A DNA stretch of 64,000 nt from Paenibacillus sp. CAA11 (GCF_003060825.1 NZ_CP028922.1:3207001-3271000), one strand, 5' to 3'; positions 10,569-19,295 are shown, numbered from the stretch's first letter. Notes: generated from the letters alone by a model not told the origin. Numbers and translations: made by a program.

Positions 10569-11936
10569 CTATAATGTTGTCTTGCTCCGTACTTCAAAGA
10601 TAGCGAATTTCAAATAGTGGCCTTCCTCCACGCCGAGAATCTGCGGATGGTCCTTCCCTGCTGCCCTCCATTCGATAAGGCGCAGGATTTTCCCAGCGTC
10701 TGCCGCAGCATCGGCGATCGTCTCCAGGAACAGGTCTGGCCGCATGTGATACGAGCAGCTCGCTGTCACCAGGTAGCCCCCTTCGTTCACCAGCTTCATA
10801 CCATGAAGATTGATATCCTTGTAACCTCGACAGGCGCCCTTCACCGCACTCTTGGTCTTGGCAAATGCTGGCGGGTCGAGGATTACAACATCCCAGGTGC
10901 GTCCAATGCCGGCCGGCATTGGAACCGAAGTATCCGCCCTTCCTTCAGCTCTGGCCTTCCGCTCATCCTGCCCCTTAACCTGACTTCGCAGGTAATCAAA
11001 GGCATCTGCGACCACGAATTCCACTCGGTCCTCAAAGCCATTCAGCTGGACATTGGCCTTGGCGCTCTCAATGGCATGCTCCGAAATATCCAGACAAGTT
11101 ACTTTTTTCGCCCCATACTTACAGGCGTGAAGTGTAAAGCTTCCGGTATGAGAGAAACACTCCAGCACCGTAGCACCGTCCCAATATGGGAACGTCACTT
11201 CTTTCCCATTGCGGTTCATCGGAGCAATCCGTCTCTCGCCGTTCTCATCCGTCAGCTCTCCCAGCGCAATACCGCTGCGCTCTCCCCAGCCGGTCATCAG
11301 CGGGGCGATGGAGGCCCGGTTCTCCCGCTGGTCAAAGAAGTAGCCTGTCTTCTGTCCTTCTACAATATCGATAGACAATAACAGACCATTCTCTGTTATG
11401 GTTACATGTCTTGGACATTCACCATAAAGCGGCCCCTTTGTCTGCTCCAAGCCTTCCATTTCCCGTATGCCGACATCGCTGCGTTCGTAGATCCCCTTAG
11501 GATGCAGCACTTCTACCAATGCATCAACAATTTCCTGACGTCTTTTGTCCATTCCCAAGGTCAACAGCTGAACCACCAGCACATCGCCAAATCGGTCAAC
11601 CACCAGACCTGGCAGAAAATCTGCTTCTCCATATACGAACCGATAGGCATCCTCTTGAACAAAACGGCTGCGGTGCTTCAGACATTCACGGAATCTTGCT
11701 GCAAAAAAAGTTCTGTCCATCTGTTCAATGGGTTGGTAGGAAACGACACGGACTGTAATTTGGGAAGCCGGGTTATAGTAGCCTACGGCAAGGAAGCGAC
11801 GCTGATGATTCAGCACCTGCACCAAATCGCCTGGAGCTGGTTCTCCTTCAATCTGCTCGATTTCATTCTTAAAAATCCAGGGATGCCCCTGTTCCAGTCT
11901 CTTCTTGCGGCTGCGCTGCAGTATTACGCTTGCCAT
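10569..11936 (-). CDS. Class I SAM-dependent rRNA methyltransferase, RlmI/YwbD-like
   Basis: Likely a 23S rRNA (cytosine-C5) methyltransferase. The N-terminal PUA-like domain (residues 1-75, KRLEQGHPWIFKNEIEQ) is followed by a Rossmann methyltransferase with motif I ECFSHTGSFTLHA and the catalytic-region motif DPPAFAK. I start at the second Met of the open frame because AGGAG lies 11 bases ahead of it, giving 455 aa. That is longer than the 395-400 aa usual for RlmI. The excess comes from two inserts: one before motif I (GERSGIALGELTDENGERR region) and one of about 25 residues rich in charged residues and Gly/Pro before the DPPAF motif. Exact methylation target is inferred, not shown. Confidence 0.85.
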   Translation of the reverse strand: MASVILQRSRKKRLEQGHPWIFKNEIEQIEGEPAPGDLVQVLNHQRRFLAVGYYNPASQITVRVVSYQPIEQMDRTFFAARFRECLKHRSRFVQEDAYRFVYGEADFLPGLVVDRFGDVLVVQLLTLGMDKRRQEIVDALVEVLHPKGIYERSDVGIREMEGLEQTKGPLYGECPRHVTITENGLLLSIDIVEGQKTGYFFDQRENRASIAPLMTGWGERSGIALGELTDENGERRIAPMNRNGKEVTFPYWDGATVLECFSHTGSFTLHACKYGAKKVTCLDISEHAIESAKANVQLNGFEDRVEFVVADAFDYLRSQVKGQDERKARAEGRADTSVPMPAGIGRTWDVVILDPPAFAKTKSAVKGACRGYKDINLHGMKLVNEGGYLVTASCSYHMRPDLFLETIADAAADAGKILRLIEWRAAGKDHPQILGVEEGHYLKFAIFEVRSKTTL

Positions 11937-12062
11937 GCGATCAATCACTCCTAAGTCAAATTGTATTCCTATCTACAGCAGCCCTAAGGCGGCTTGGCAT
12001 CGTTTGTCCTCATCCCGCATAAGCATGTTCATAGCATGTACAAAGAAAGGAGGCCGCTCCTC

Positions 12063-13037
12063 ATGATACGCGACCTGATCATCCCGCTGACATTCGGACT
12101 GGCCCTCTTTATATTCGGTATGAAAATGATGGAGCTCTCGCTTCAGGCCTGGGCAGGTCCTGCGCTGAAGAAGCTGCTGAACCTGTCTACGTCCACTCCG
12201 CTCAAAGGAATGCTGTTCAGCACAGCAGTTACGGCCGCACTGCAGAGCAGCACGGCTGTAACTGTAATGACCATTGGCCTTGTCAACGCAGGCCTGCTCA
12301 GTTATAGCCGCACGCTCGGCATCATCCTTGGTGGCAATATCGGCACCTGCCTAACCACAGAGCTTATTGCCCTGCAAATTAACCGATGGGGGCTCCCCAT
12401 ATTTCTGCTGTCCCTATGTACGTGGTTTATAGCTTCCGCCCTGACACAGCGGCTGCCCGCTGCCTTAGGCCGCATGGCGAACTTCCTCCGCTCTTTACAA
12501 TATGCAGCTCTTGCATCAGCTGGATTCGGTCTTGTGCTGACCGCCATCGCCTGGATGCAAGGCACGGGTGAAGCTATGGAGGCCTACGGCCTAATCCGCT
12601 GGTTCACGGCGCAGGCGGGGACAAACGTTGTATGGGGAGCGCTTGCCGGAGCCGCACTTGCTGCCATGATTCACAGCAGTGCTGCTGTCATTGCTCTGGC
12701 GATGGGACTGGCCGCATCAGGCGCACTGCCCTTGCCGCTGGCCATTGCAGTTGTCATCGGAGCAAACGTCGGAACCTGTATCACCGCTGTCATCGCCTCG
12801 ATCGGAGGCACAAAATCCGGGCGTTTTGTAGCCTGGTCCCATGTCGTTCTCAACCTTGGCGGCGCGCTTCTCTTTCTTCCGCTTGTAGGACAGCTTGAGC
12901 TTATAACCGCCTGGTTCTCTACAGACCCGGCGGCCCAGGTGGCTCATAGTCAGACCATCTTCAATATACTTAGCTCCATCCTGGCTCTGCCCTTATGCTA
13001 CTTACCTGTATGGGACCGTCTTAACCGGCAGACATGA
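12063..13037 (+). CDS. Na/Pi symporter family membrane protein
   Basis: Predicted sodium-dependent phosphate transporter of the NptA/YqeW family in the cytoplasmic membrane. The protein shows the family's inverted repeat: QSSTAVTVMTIGLVNAGLL in the first half and HSSAAVIALAMGLAASGAL in the second, each ahead of a GxNxGTC segment (GGNIGTCLTTE and GANVGTCITAV). About eight hydrophobic segments span 324 aa. The C-terminal PhoU-like domain found in longer homologues is absent. I chose the ATG at 12063 because AAAGGAGG sits 9 bases upstream; an earlier in-frame start has no ribosome site. It is transcribed away from the rRNA methyltransferase and towards the NUDIX gene. Confidence 0.88.
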   Translation: MIRDLIIPLTFGLALFIFGMKMMELSLQAWAGPALKKLLNLSTSTPLKGMLFSTAVTAALQSSTAVTVMTIGLVNAGLLSYSRTLGIILGGNIGTCLTTELIALQINRWGLPIFLLSLCTWFIASALTQRLPAALGRMANFLRSLQYAALASAGFGLVLTAIAWMQGTGEAMEAYGLIRWFTAQAGTNVVWGALAGAALAAMIHSSAAVIALAMGLAASGALPLPLAIAVVIGANVGTCITAVIASIGGTKSGRFVAWSHVVLNLGGALLFLPLVGQLELITAWFSTDPAAQVAHSQTIFNILSSILALPLCYLPVWDRLNRQT

Positions 13038-13062
13038 CCTTTGAATCAACACTGCTTTCAGG

Positions 13063-13494
13063 CTACAATTGAAACCCAAGCAGCTTCAAACCTTTTTCCA
13101 ATATAAAATCGTTATTATCATACCCGGAATGGAGCTGCTTCTCCCAAGCCTCCTTAGGCTCATACCAAGCTACCCCGCGAATCTCCTCTATTTGCGGCTT
13201 CAGCTCTCCGTCCTGGCATTCCACAAGATAATAATGAACCTCTTTATCCACTTCTCCGTGTTCCGGATGCTGATACGTATACGCAATAATATCAATAGGC
13301 TCTTTAATGACTCCCTTAACCCCGGTCTCTTCCCAGATTTCCCGAAGTGCCGTCTGCTCAATCGTCTCTCCCTGTTCCTGTTTTCCCTTTGCAAACGAGA
13401 TTTTACCGTAGCGGTCCGTAATCAGCTGTACCTGCAGCTGTCCAGCCTCTCTGCGGTATACAACTCCTCCGGCTGAAATTTCTTTGTATGCCAT
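13063..13494 (-). CDS. NUDIX hydrolase
   Basis: Small (143 aa) NUDIX hydrolase that would cleave a nucleoside diphosphate linked to another moiety. The box is complete: GKQEQGETIEQTALREIWEE spans the Gx5Ex7REUxEExGU core and is followed by TGVKG. The N-terminus YKEISAGGVVYR and the HYYLVE strand fit the subgroup near diadenosine polyphosphate hydrolases, but the substrate cannot be read from sequence. The ATG at 13494 follows GGAAGGGTG by 6 bases, which is better than a GTG three codons upstream that overlaps the ribosome site. It converges with the Na/Pi symporter gene. Confidence 0.88.
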   Translation of the reverse strand: MAYKEISAGGVVYRREAGQLQVQLITDRYGKISFAKGKQEQGETIEQTALREIWEETGVKGVIKEPIDIIAYTYQHPEHGEVDKEVHYYLVECQDGELKPQIEEIRGVAWYEPKEAWEKQLHSGYDNNDFILEKGLKLLGFQL

Positions 13495-13558
13495 AGAAAT
13501 CACCCTTCCTAATTAAATGTACATGGTTTGGTCTTTACCTTCATTTCCCTGTTTGGAC

Positions 13559-13596
13559 AACAAGGATTTCAACCCTAGCGGGATGAAATCCTTGTT
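13559..13596. repeat. Perfect 13-bp inverted repeat after mtaB
   Basis: AACAAGGATTTCA and its exact complement TGAAATCCTTGTT are separated by 12 bases. It lies about 60 bases beyond the mtaB stop and ahead of the NUDIX gene. There is no run of T on either side, so it may be a rho-independent-like end without a U tract, an RNA-stabilising stem, or a protein site. Confidence 0.6.
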
Positions 13597-13658
13597 AAAC
13601 CAAGCCAAGGAGCTTGGAACTACCGTTTAATTTATCCTGGTTCCATGGCCAAGGCTAA

Positions 13659-14999
13659 CTACGCAATTTCCTGCGGAAGATCGCTCATCACCCGGACGAG
13701 CACCCCTTCACAAGTGTTGACTCCCGCCTTGGTCAACTTCACACGGCAGACCTGACCACGCAGGTCCTCAGAGCCTTCAAATACAATCTGCAAGTAGTTG
13801 TCGCTATAACCCATAATGCGGCCTTCTCCGGCTAAGCCTTTATCGTCATTCTCCGGAATAACGTCAAGCACCTCGCCAACGAATTTCTCGGCATACTGAA
13901 GCTGCATTTGTTCGGATAGATCAATCAGCTCGTGAACCCGTGCGTTCTTCACTTCATCATCCACCTGATCCTCCATCCGGGCTGCAGGTGTTCCGGTACG
14001 CTTAGAATAAGGGAAGACGTGCATTTCTGAGAAGCCAATCCGCTTAATCGCTTCGAAACCATCACGGAAAAGTTCGTCCGTCTCGCCCGGGAACCCGACA
14101 ATAATATCTGTAGTTATCGCCACGTCCGGCATGAATTCGCGAATCTTGCGAATTTTCTCCTCAAATTCAGCAATGGTATATTTTCGTCTCATCCGCTTAA
14201 GCACTTCATCGTTGCCCGCTTGCAGCGGAATGTGGAAGTGGCGGCACATCTTCGACGAGCCCTTAAGAACTTCCAGCATCTTATCATCAATCTGGCTTGC
14301 TTCAATAGAGCTGATCCGAACCCGTTCCAAGCCTTCCACTTTATCCAGATCCCACAAAAGGTCGGACAAACGGTAATTGTCCAGATCATCCCCATAGCCG
14401 CCGGTATGAATACCGGTCAGAACGATCTCTTTGAAGCCTGCAGCCACCAGCTGCTTGGCTTGCTCGATGACGCTCTTCGGTTCACGGCTGCGTGAAAGCC
14501 CGCGCGACCATGGAATAATGCAGAAGGTACAGAAGTTATTGCACCCTTCTTGAATTTTGAGGAACGCACGCGTACGATCCGCAAAATCCGGTACGTCGAG
14601 CTCTTCAAACTCCCGCGTCTTCATAATATTTCGCACGGCATTAATCGGCTCCCGCTGCTGCTGCAGCTGCTGGACATAAGGCATGATCTTATCTCTGTCC
14701 TGGGTTCCGATTACCAAATCTACACCGGGAATATCGAGGATTTCCGCCGGTGAAGTTTGGGCATAGCAGCCCGTTACGGCCACGATGGCATCCGGGTTTC
14801 TCCGCACCGCTCTGCGGATGATTTGGCGGCTCTTCTTGTCTCCAGTATTTGTAACCGTACAAGTATTGATTAAATAGACATCGGCGGTCTGTTCAAAATC
14901 AACCTGCTCATAGCCCTCATTCTTAAACAGCTGCCAAATGGCTTCTGTGTCATAAAAATTAACTTTACATCCCAAGGTATAAAACGCTACGGATGGCAT
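13659..14999 (-). CDS. mtaB: MtaB, tRNA ms2t6A37 methylthiotransferase
   Basis: Radical-SAM enzyme that adds a methylthio group to t6A37 in tRNAs reading ANN codons. Domains in order: N-terminal UPF0004 domain with GCKVNFYDTEAIW and two further Cys (NTCTVTN, TGCYAQ), a radical-SAM domain with CNNFCTFC (Cx3Cx2C) near residue 145, and a C-terminal TRAM domain. I start at MPSVAFYTLGCKVN, preceded by GGGGGA, giving 446 aa. Its ATG begins one base after the rsmE stop codon, so it is probably translated from the same message. In B. subtilis the same order (prmA-rsmE-mtaB) follows dnaJ. Confidence 0.96.
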   Translation of the reverse strand: MPSVAFYTLGCKVNFYDTEAIWQLFKNEGYEQVDFEQTADVYLINTCTVTNTGDKKSRQIIRRAVRRNPDAIVAVTGCYAQTSPAEILDIPGVDLVIGTQDRDKIMPYVQQLQQQREPINAVRNIMKTREFEELDVPDFADRTRAFLKIQEGCNNFCTFCIIPWSRGLSRSREPKSVIEQAKQLVAAGFKEIVLTGIHTGGYGDDLDNYRLSDLLWDLDKVEGLERVRISSIEASQIDDKMLEVLKGSSKMCRHFHIPLQAGNDEVLKRMRRKYTIAEFEEKIRKIREFMPDVAITTDIIVGFPGETDELFRDGFEAIKRIGFSEMHVFPYSKRTGTPAARMEDQVDDEVKNARVHELIDLSEQMQLQYAEKFVGEVLDVIPENDDKGLAGEGRIMGYSDNYLQIVFEGSEDLRGQVCRVKLTKAGVNTCEGVLVRVMSDLPQEIA

Positions 15000-15000
15000 G

Positions 15001-15765
15001 TTACAGTCCCCCCATTTCTCCGGTTTCATAAAGTATGCAGGTCAGGGCGGCCATCCCGGCCGTCTCCGTTCTCAAAATACGCCGGCCCAGTCCCACTGAT
15101 CTGGCCCCGGCTGCTTCAGCCTCCCGGACTTCTTCCTCTGTAAATCCGCCTTCAGGGCCCACTACGACCATCATGCGATACTTCTGCTTGCGATCAAGTC
15201 CAGCCACAAAAGGAGCAAGGACGTCTCTGAGCTGCTCCCCATTTTCTTTTTCATAACATAAGCAAACAAGATCGTAATTAGGAGCCGTAGCCAGAAGTCT
15301 GCCCCAGTTCACCGGGCTGTTCATCACTGGAATTTTGCTGCGGTGCGCCTGTTCTGCCGCTTCTTTGGCGATCTTGCGCCACCTGGCGGCACGCTTCTCT
15401 TCCTTGCGCTCGTCATACTGGACGATAGTCCGTGCAGAAAGGAAAGGAACGAAGGCAGAAGCCCCGATCTCTGTGCATTTCTGAATAACCGTCTCCATCT
15501 TATCGCCTTTTGGCAGGCTTTGAGCGATCGTCACCTCAAGCCATGGCTCTCCAGAGAGGGCCAAGAACTCTACGATCGCAGCCTGCACCTCCTGAGGCTC
15601 TATGCTTACAAGCTCGGCGACAGCCTCCTTGCCGGCGCCATCGCTTACAATAATCTGGTCCTTCGGTTTGGAGCGCATAACCTTGCCTATATGGCGGGCG
15701 TCGTCACCGGTAATTGTTACCGTGTCTTCGCCAAACTGTTCAGACGGTATGAAATAACGCTGCAT
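15001..15765 (-). CDS. rsmE: RsmE, 16S rRNA m3U1498 methyltransferase
   Basis: SPOUT-class methyltransferase that modifies U1498 of 16S rRNA. 254 aa, standard length. The N-terminal PUA-like barrel is residues 1-70. The C-terminal trefoil-knot region has the diagnostic VVGPEGGFTEEEV and LGRRILRTETA segments, which form the SAM pocket. It sits directly ahead of mtaB and 110 bases after the site-2 protease gene, all on the minus strand. Confidence 0.97.
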   Translation of the reverse strand: MQRYFIPSEQFGEDTVTITGDDARHIGKVMRSKPKDQIIVSDGAGKEAVAELVSIEPQEVQAAIVEFLALSGEPWLEVTIAQSLPKGDKMETVIQKCTEIGASAFVPFLSARTIVQYDERKEEKRAARWRKIAKEAAEQAHRSKIPVMNSPVNWGRLLATAPNYDLVCLCYEKENGEQLRDVLAPFVAGLDRKQKYRMMVVVGPEGGFTEEEVREAEAAGARSVGLGRRILRTETAGMAALTCILYETGEMGGL

Positions 15766-15875
15766 ATCTCACCATTCCTTGCCCGAAAAATCGCCAAGCC
15801 TCATCATACAACTTTTAAGCTGTAGTGACTAGCCTGGCTCATCGATTTTGTCATATTGCACATCTTCCTTGCACA

Positions 15876-16559
15876 TTACCCGCCAACAATAGCCAGAAAA
15901 ATATTCCGAAACCCGTCCACTATAGGTGTCATCAGGCTGAACAGCGGGTCCAACGTGATGCGGCGCAGAGGATCAATAAATACAAGCAGAAGAAAAATCA
16001 GCACCGACCATTTCTCGTATTCCTGCAGGTAGGAACGGAAGTTCCGGGGCACCAGATCCTCTACGATACGATAACCGTCCAGCGGAGGCAGAGGAAGCAG
16101 GTTAAAGAAGAATAAAGTAATGTTAATTGAGATTAGATAATTCAAAAAAATATAGATGGCCTGATTCAGCTTATCCTGGCTAGTCAGATCAATAATGTGA
16201 TAATAATCCAGCGAGAAATAAATCATTGCAGCGATAAACCCGATCACCAAGTTGCTTAGTGGTCCCACCAATGAGACAATAATCCCCATAAGACGCGGCT
16301 TACTGAAATTGTCTCGATTCACTGGAACCGGCTTGGCCCAGCCGAAGCCGAGGATCAGCAGCATCAGCATCCCGAATATGTCAATGTGAGGAACCGGGTT
16401 CAGCGTTACCCGGCCCAGCATCTTAGCGGTCGGGTCTCCGAATTTGCTGGCCGAATAGGCATGAGCAAATTCGTGCACCGTAAATGAAATCACAAGGACA
16501 AGCAGGACAAATGGTAAATGCTGCACAGGAAAACGCAAAATCGAGCTCAAAAAATCCAT
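15876..16559 (-). CDS. Site-2 protease family (M50) membrane peptidase, YwhC-like
   Basis: Membrane zinc metalloprotease of the M50 family. The zinc-binding HEFAH motif lies near residue 29 inside the first hydrophobic segment. A second family signature, PLPPLDGYRI (residues about 157-166), contains the third metal-binding Asp. About five to six hydrophobic segments are visible in 227 aa. No PDZ domain is present, as in the short group. Substrate unknown. It starts 2 bases after the prmA stop, so the two genes are probably co-translated. The gene order prmA, protease, rsmE differs from B. subtilis, where prmA is followed by rsmE. Confidence 0.9.
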   Translation of the reverse strand: MDFLSSILRFPVQHLPFVLLVLVISFTVHEFAHAYSASKFGDPTAKMLGRVTLNPVPHIDIFGMLMLLILGFGWAKPVPVNRDNFSKPRLMGIIVSLVGPLSNLVIGFIAAMIYFSLDYYHIIDLTSQDKLNQAIYIFLNYLISINITLFFFNLLPLPPLDGYRIVEDLVPRNFRSYLQEYEKWSVLIFLLLVFIDPLRRITLDPLFSLMTPIVDGFRNIFLAIVGG

Positions 16560-16561
16560 CT

Positions 16562-17536
16562 TTACCTCTTTCTCGCTACAAAAGCGATCCAGTCTTCTTC
16601 ACGTGCCGCTTCTACAATATCAAAGCCGGCAGCAAGCAAGGCCACTTCGACGTCCTTCTCTTTATTCTTATATATGCCTGAAGCGATATAATATCCGCCA
16701 GGCTGCAGCGCTTGGTGCACATCTTCGATGAACAGCAGGATGATCTCCGCCAAAATATTCGCCACCACTACACGTACCGGCAGGTTCACTCCAAGCTCAT
16801 CGGCGCCGCGTCCACTCTTTAATACAGCCAGCAGGTCACTCTCATAGACGGTAATGTCTTGGTCAAGACCGTTCAGATGCGTATTTTCTTTTGCACTTGT
16901 GACTGCAATCGGATCCAAATCCAGGGCCAGCACATGCTTCGCGCCCAGTCTCATGGCCCCAATCGCTAGAATACCAGAACCCGTACCTACATCAATGACC
17001 TCGTCCCCTTCTTGAATAACGCCTTCCAGCGTGCGGAGACAGAGCGATGTCGTAGGATGAGTGCCTGTACCAAATGCCATGCCTGGATCCAGTTCAATAA
17101 TCTTCTCTTCCGGAGAAGCCGGAGTATATTCTTCCCAGGTTGGCTTGATGGTCAACCGGTCTGACACTCGCAGGGGCTTGAAATATTGCTTCCAGTTATT
17201 CGCCCAATCATCCTCGCTAACATCCCGTACTGAGAACTCAGCAGCGCCCGGATCAATATCAAAGCTCCGTAGTTCCTCTATCCGGCCCTTCACTTCGGCC
17301 TGGATGCCTTCAAGGTCGCAATCTCCCAGAAAGTAGCCACTTACCTTGGCTTCGCCTTCCGGAATGTCATTTGGCGGAATTTCGAACCATTGTCCCAAGG
17401 AAGTATCCCGCGGTTTATTGTTATCAACGTGCTCCTCAATGGAGACTCCCCCTGCACCGGCTTCATGCAGGAAATTGGAGATCATCTCCACCGCTTCCTC
17501 CGTTGTATGTATCGTGAGCTCTTTCCAGATTTTCAA
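16562..17536 (-). CDS. prmA: PrmA, ribosomal protein L11 methyltransferase
   Basis: Trimethylates ribosomal protein L11 using SAM. 324 aa with an N-terminal substrate domain (KIWKELTIHTTEEAVEMIS) and a Rossmann domain with motif I DVGTGSGILAIGA; FGTGTHPTTSLCL just before it is characteristic of PrmA. The start codon is TTG, placed 8 bases after AGGAGGAGGA. A TACAAT hexamer 35-40 bases ahead is a possible -10. In B. subtilis prmA follows dnaJ directly; here about 2 kb of small genes on both strands separates them. Confidence 0.96.
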   Translation of the reverse strand: MKIWKELTIHTTEEAVEMISNFLHEAGAGGVSIEEHVDNNKPRDTSLGQWFEIPPNDIPEGEAKVSGYFLGDCDLEGIQAEVKGRIEELRSFDIDPGAAEFSVRDVSEDDWANNWKQYFKPLRVSDRLTIKPTWEEYTPASPEEKIIELDPGMAFGTGTHPTTSLCLRTLEGVIQEGDEVIDVGTGSGILAIGAMRLGAKHVLALDLDPIAVTSAKENTHLNGLDQDITVYESDLLAVLKSGRGADELGVNLPVRVVVANILAEIILLFIEDVHQALQPGGYYIASGIYKNKEKDVEVALLAAGFDIVEAAREEDWIAFVARKR

Positions 17537-17601
17537 TTTCTTTGTCCTCCTCCTAACAATGCATACGATACATTGTACTATAAAATCGGTTGAAAATGAA
17601 A

Positions 17602-17625
17602 ACCGCCGAATCAGTATTCGACGGT
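17602..17625 (-). terminator. Intrinsic terminator after the small 57-aa gene
   Basis: ACCGTCGAAT and ATTCGGCGGT form a 10-bp stem (one mismatch or G-U) with a 4-base loop. It is followed on the minus strand by TTTT, 14 bases beyond the stop of the 57-aa gene and before prmA. Confidence 0.65.
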
Positions 17626-17638
17626 CACATTTTACTCC

Positions 17639-17812
17639 TTAAAGCTTTTGGTTTTTTTCCTGCCTGGCATCAGCCCGTTCACTTCGCTCCAGCGCCTCCC
17701 AATCATCCGGATCGGCTCTTTCCTCAGAGAATTCGATATCGAGGTTATGGCCGACAGGCGACCGATTTACCTTCTTCGGATAGCGTCTTGGTTCTTTACC
17801 AAGCTGTGTCAT
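17639..17812 (-). CDS. Small hydrophilic protein of unknown function (57 aa)
   Basis: Not recognised. A short open frame starting ATG ACA CAG CTT, with GAGAGGGG about 12 bases ahead. The product is highly charged: an N-terminal basic stretch (KEPRRYPKKVNR), then acidic (DIEFSEERADPDDWEALERSERADAR). No membrane segment, cysteine or known motif. Supporting points are its own terminator, a plausible ribosome site and a position between prmA and the 122-aa gene on the same strand. Such short acidic/basic proteins are often found in spore formers, but no function is claimed. Confidence 0.55.
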   Translation of the reverse strand: MTQLGKEPRRYPKKVNRSPVGHNLDIEFSEERADPDDWEALERSERADARQEKNQKL

Positions 17813-17846
17813 CGCTAAAAAGCCCCTCTCTATTTACATTTTAAGT

Positions 17847-18215
17847 TCATATCATACCGCCCGCTTCTTCGATAATCCGAAGCGCCTGATGATGGATGTT
17901 CTCATCCACCACGGCAGTGAGCAGGATGTCACGCCCGGTAGGGCCTCCCTGCCCTCCGTGGCTCATGCCGCTCGCAGCTGGATCCGCAGCCGACAATATG
18001 CCTGCAGAATGATTCGTAATGGATGCGTCCTGGGTGAGGGATGCGAGGCTCGTTACTTCTCCCGTAATAGGGTTCAAAGAATTGTAGCCCTCACCGGGAT
18101 AACGGCTGAAGCGATCGATAGACATATGCTCAACCCGCAGCGCCCCAAGCTTCCTAGCTGCGCCCTGCGCCTCCTCCGGACTTTTGAAATATGCGAGAAT
18201 GTTCTTTTCCGCCAA
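17847..18215 (-). CDS. Hypothetical protein with an N-terminal stress-protein-like fold (122 aa)
   Basis: Unknown. The start NILAYFKSPEEAQGAARKLGALRV and the end LLTAVVDENIHHQALRIIEEAGGMI look like paired beta-alpha units with a shared style. In general-stress proteins such as YflT/DUF1269 types a glycine-rich centre also separates two halves. The middle (about residues 60-90) is low in complexity and rich in Ser, Gly and Ala, with SHGGQGGP. No signal peptide or membrane segment. It is 34 bases upstream of the 57-aa gene on the same strand. The fold comparison is inference only. Confidence 0.75.
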   Translation of the reverse strand: MAEKNILAYFKSPEEAQGAARKLGALRVEHMSIDRFSRYPGEGYNSLNPITGEVTSLASLTQDASITNHSAGILSAADPAASGMSHGGQGGPTGRDILLTAVVDENIHHQALRIIEEAGGMI

Positions 18216-18345
18216 AGTTCTCTCACCTGCGCTTTTTAGGTATACTTGTTACTAAATCGAAGCCTGCAGCATTGGTTATTATGTGACTTAATTGCCTAGA
18301 ATATCCGCAAAGCCAATTTTGCAGGCATACCTTGGAGGTGCTCTT

Positions 18346-18684
18346 TTGGATAATTCATCTTCAGAGCGAAAGCCGCTCAGACTCAAGGCCTTATCACCCA
18401 TGCATAACACTCCCAGCGGTGTGCTGCGAAATTATATTTTGGAGCAGAAGCCTGTTAACGAATTTGTCTCTCTAGTCAGCATTTCGGCCGACGCCCCGAA
18501 CCCTGGTTATGACCTCCTCATTCACCGAATTGAATTTGAAGGCGAGCATGCCGCCATCTACACCCGCCCCGTGCCCCCGGTTCCGGGTGGTATTTTCCCC
18601 CAAGTCATTACCAGGCTGCATACCTCGATCTACCTTGACGCTAAGTACACTGCCAGACTGGGAGACGATTCTCCGGAGGCCTGA
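18346..18684 (+). CDS. Hypothetical protein (112 aa), TTG start
   Basis: Not recognised. I place the start at TTG 18346 because GGAGG lies 7 bases before it; a TTG 54 bases upstream has no ribosome site. The protein begins MDNSSSERKPLRLKALSPMH and is a soluble alpha/beta sequence containing FVSLVSISADAPNPGYDLLIHRIEFEGEHAAIYTR-like strands, then a Pro-rich turn (PVPPVPGGIF) and a final strand. The beta-rich pattern resembles small protease-complex or inhibitor-like domains, but no family is assigned. It is followed by its own terminator at 18751. Confidence 0.7.
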   Translation: MDNSSSERKPLRLKALSPMHNTPSGVLRNYILEQKPVNEFVSLVSISADAPNPGYDLLIHRIEFEGEHAAIYTRPVPPVPGGIFPQVITRLHTSIYLDAKYTARLGDDSPEA

Positions 18685-18750
18685 CTGTAACAGGCAGGCA
18701 CCGTATAATTCTAAAAATTCACACAAAAAGATTAATGCTGCCCGATAAAG

Positions 18751-18774
18751 CTCGTGCACGGACACGAGTTTTTT
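18751..18774 (+). terminator. Intrinsic terminator
   Basis: CTCGTG and CACGAG form a 6-bp GC-rich stem around a 6-base loop, followed directly by TTTTTT. It closes the 112-aa gene at 18346-18684 and lies just before an ECF-type promoter. Confidence 0.8.
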
Positions 18775-18790
18775 ATTTTTTAATTAAATT

Positions 18791-18816
18791 TGAAACTTCA
18801 GTAAATATTGTCCGTA
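18791..18816 (+). promoter_or_regulatory. ECF sigma (SigW-type) promoter before the 140-aa membrane protein
   Basis: TGAAAC at 18791-18796 and CGTA at 18813-18816 are separated by exactly 16 bases, matching the known B. subtilis SigW consensus TGAAAC-N16-CGTA. It lies 54 bases ahead of the start codon at 18870 and directly after a terminator. A one-mismatch version precedes the ECF sigma gene at 36.7 kb. Confidence 0.7.
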
Positions 18817-18869
18817 TTACCGTATATGTAAGGAAACTTTTAATTTTACAGGAGGGTTCAACGATTAAC

Positions 18870-19292
18870 ATGTTCAAAAAACTTACGCTAGTCGTCATGG
18901 CACTTACCTTATTCCTTGCTTTTACGATCCATGACAATGCCGATGCACGAAGAGGCGGCGGCTACAAATCGGGGACTCGTTCTTACACGACGATTCCGAA
19001 GAAATCCAACGATAGTGTATCCAAGTCCAGCAGCACGACGAATAGAAACGGTGCTACTGGGGCTTCAACAAACCGTGGCTTCTTTAGCGGTGGCGGCTTC
19101 TGGAAAGGCATGATGATCGGCGGCCTCGCAGGCATGCTGTTCGGCGGAATGTTCTCCGGCATGGGCTTCTTCGGCAACATTCTCGGATTTGCTGTTAACC
19201 TGTTTGCAATTTATCTCATCGTAGTCATCGCTGTCGCGCTCTTCCGGCGCTTTAGACAGAAGCCGAATCGGCCTCGCGACGACCGGTACTAA
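18870..19292 (+). CDS. Secreted/membrane protein resembling the leader part of bacterial Tim44-like proteins
   Basis: 140-aa protein with an N-terminal signal or anchor (KKLTLVVMALTLFLAFTI), then DARRGGGYKSGTRSY, a Ser/Thr/Asn-rich stretch, a glycine-rich hydrophobic segment (GMMIGGLAGMLFGGMFSGMG) and a C-terminal membrane helix ending in FRRFRQK. This layout, including the ARRGGG start, is what precedes the Tim44 domain in longer bacterial proteins; here the Tim44 domain itself is missing. Start ATG 18870 with GGAGGG 13 bases upstream, slightly long. It has an ECF-type promoter and is followed 3 bases later by a DUF2653 gene, so the two are probably one message. Function unknown. Confidence 0.8.
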   Translation: MFKKLTLVVMALTLFLAFTIHDNADARRGGGYKSGTRSYTTIPKKSNDSVSKSSSTTNRNGATGASTNRGFFSGGGFWKGMMIGGLAGMLFGGMFSGMGFFGNILGFAVNLFAIYLIVVIAVALFRRFRQKPNRPRDDRY

Positions 19293-19295
19293 TCC

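Noticed and set aside
13559-13596. Perfect inverted repeat considered as an insertion-sequence end
   Set aside because: No transposase, no target duplication and no second copy in the window; a transcript stem is simpler.
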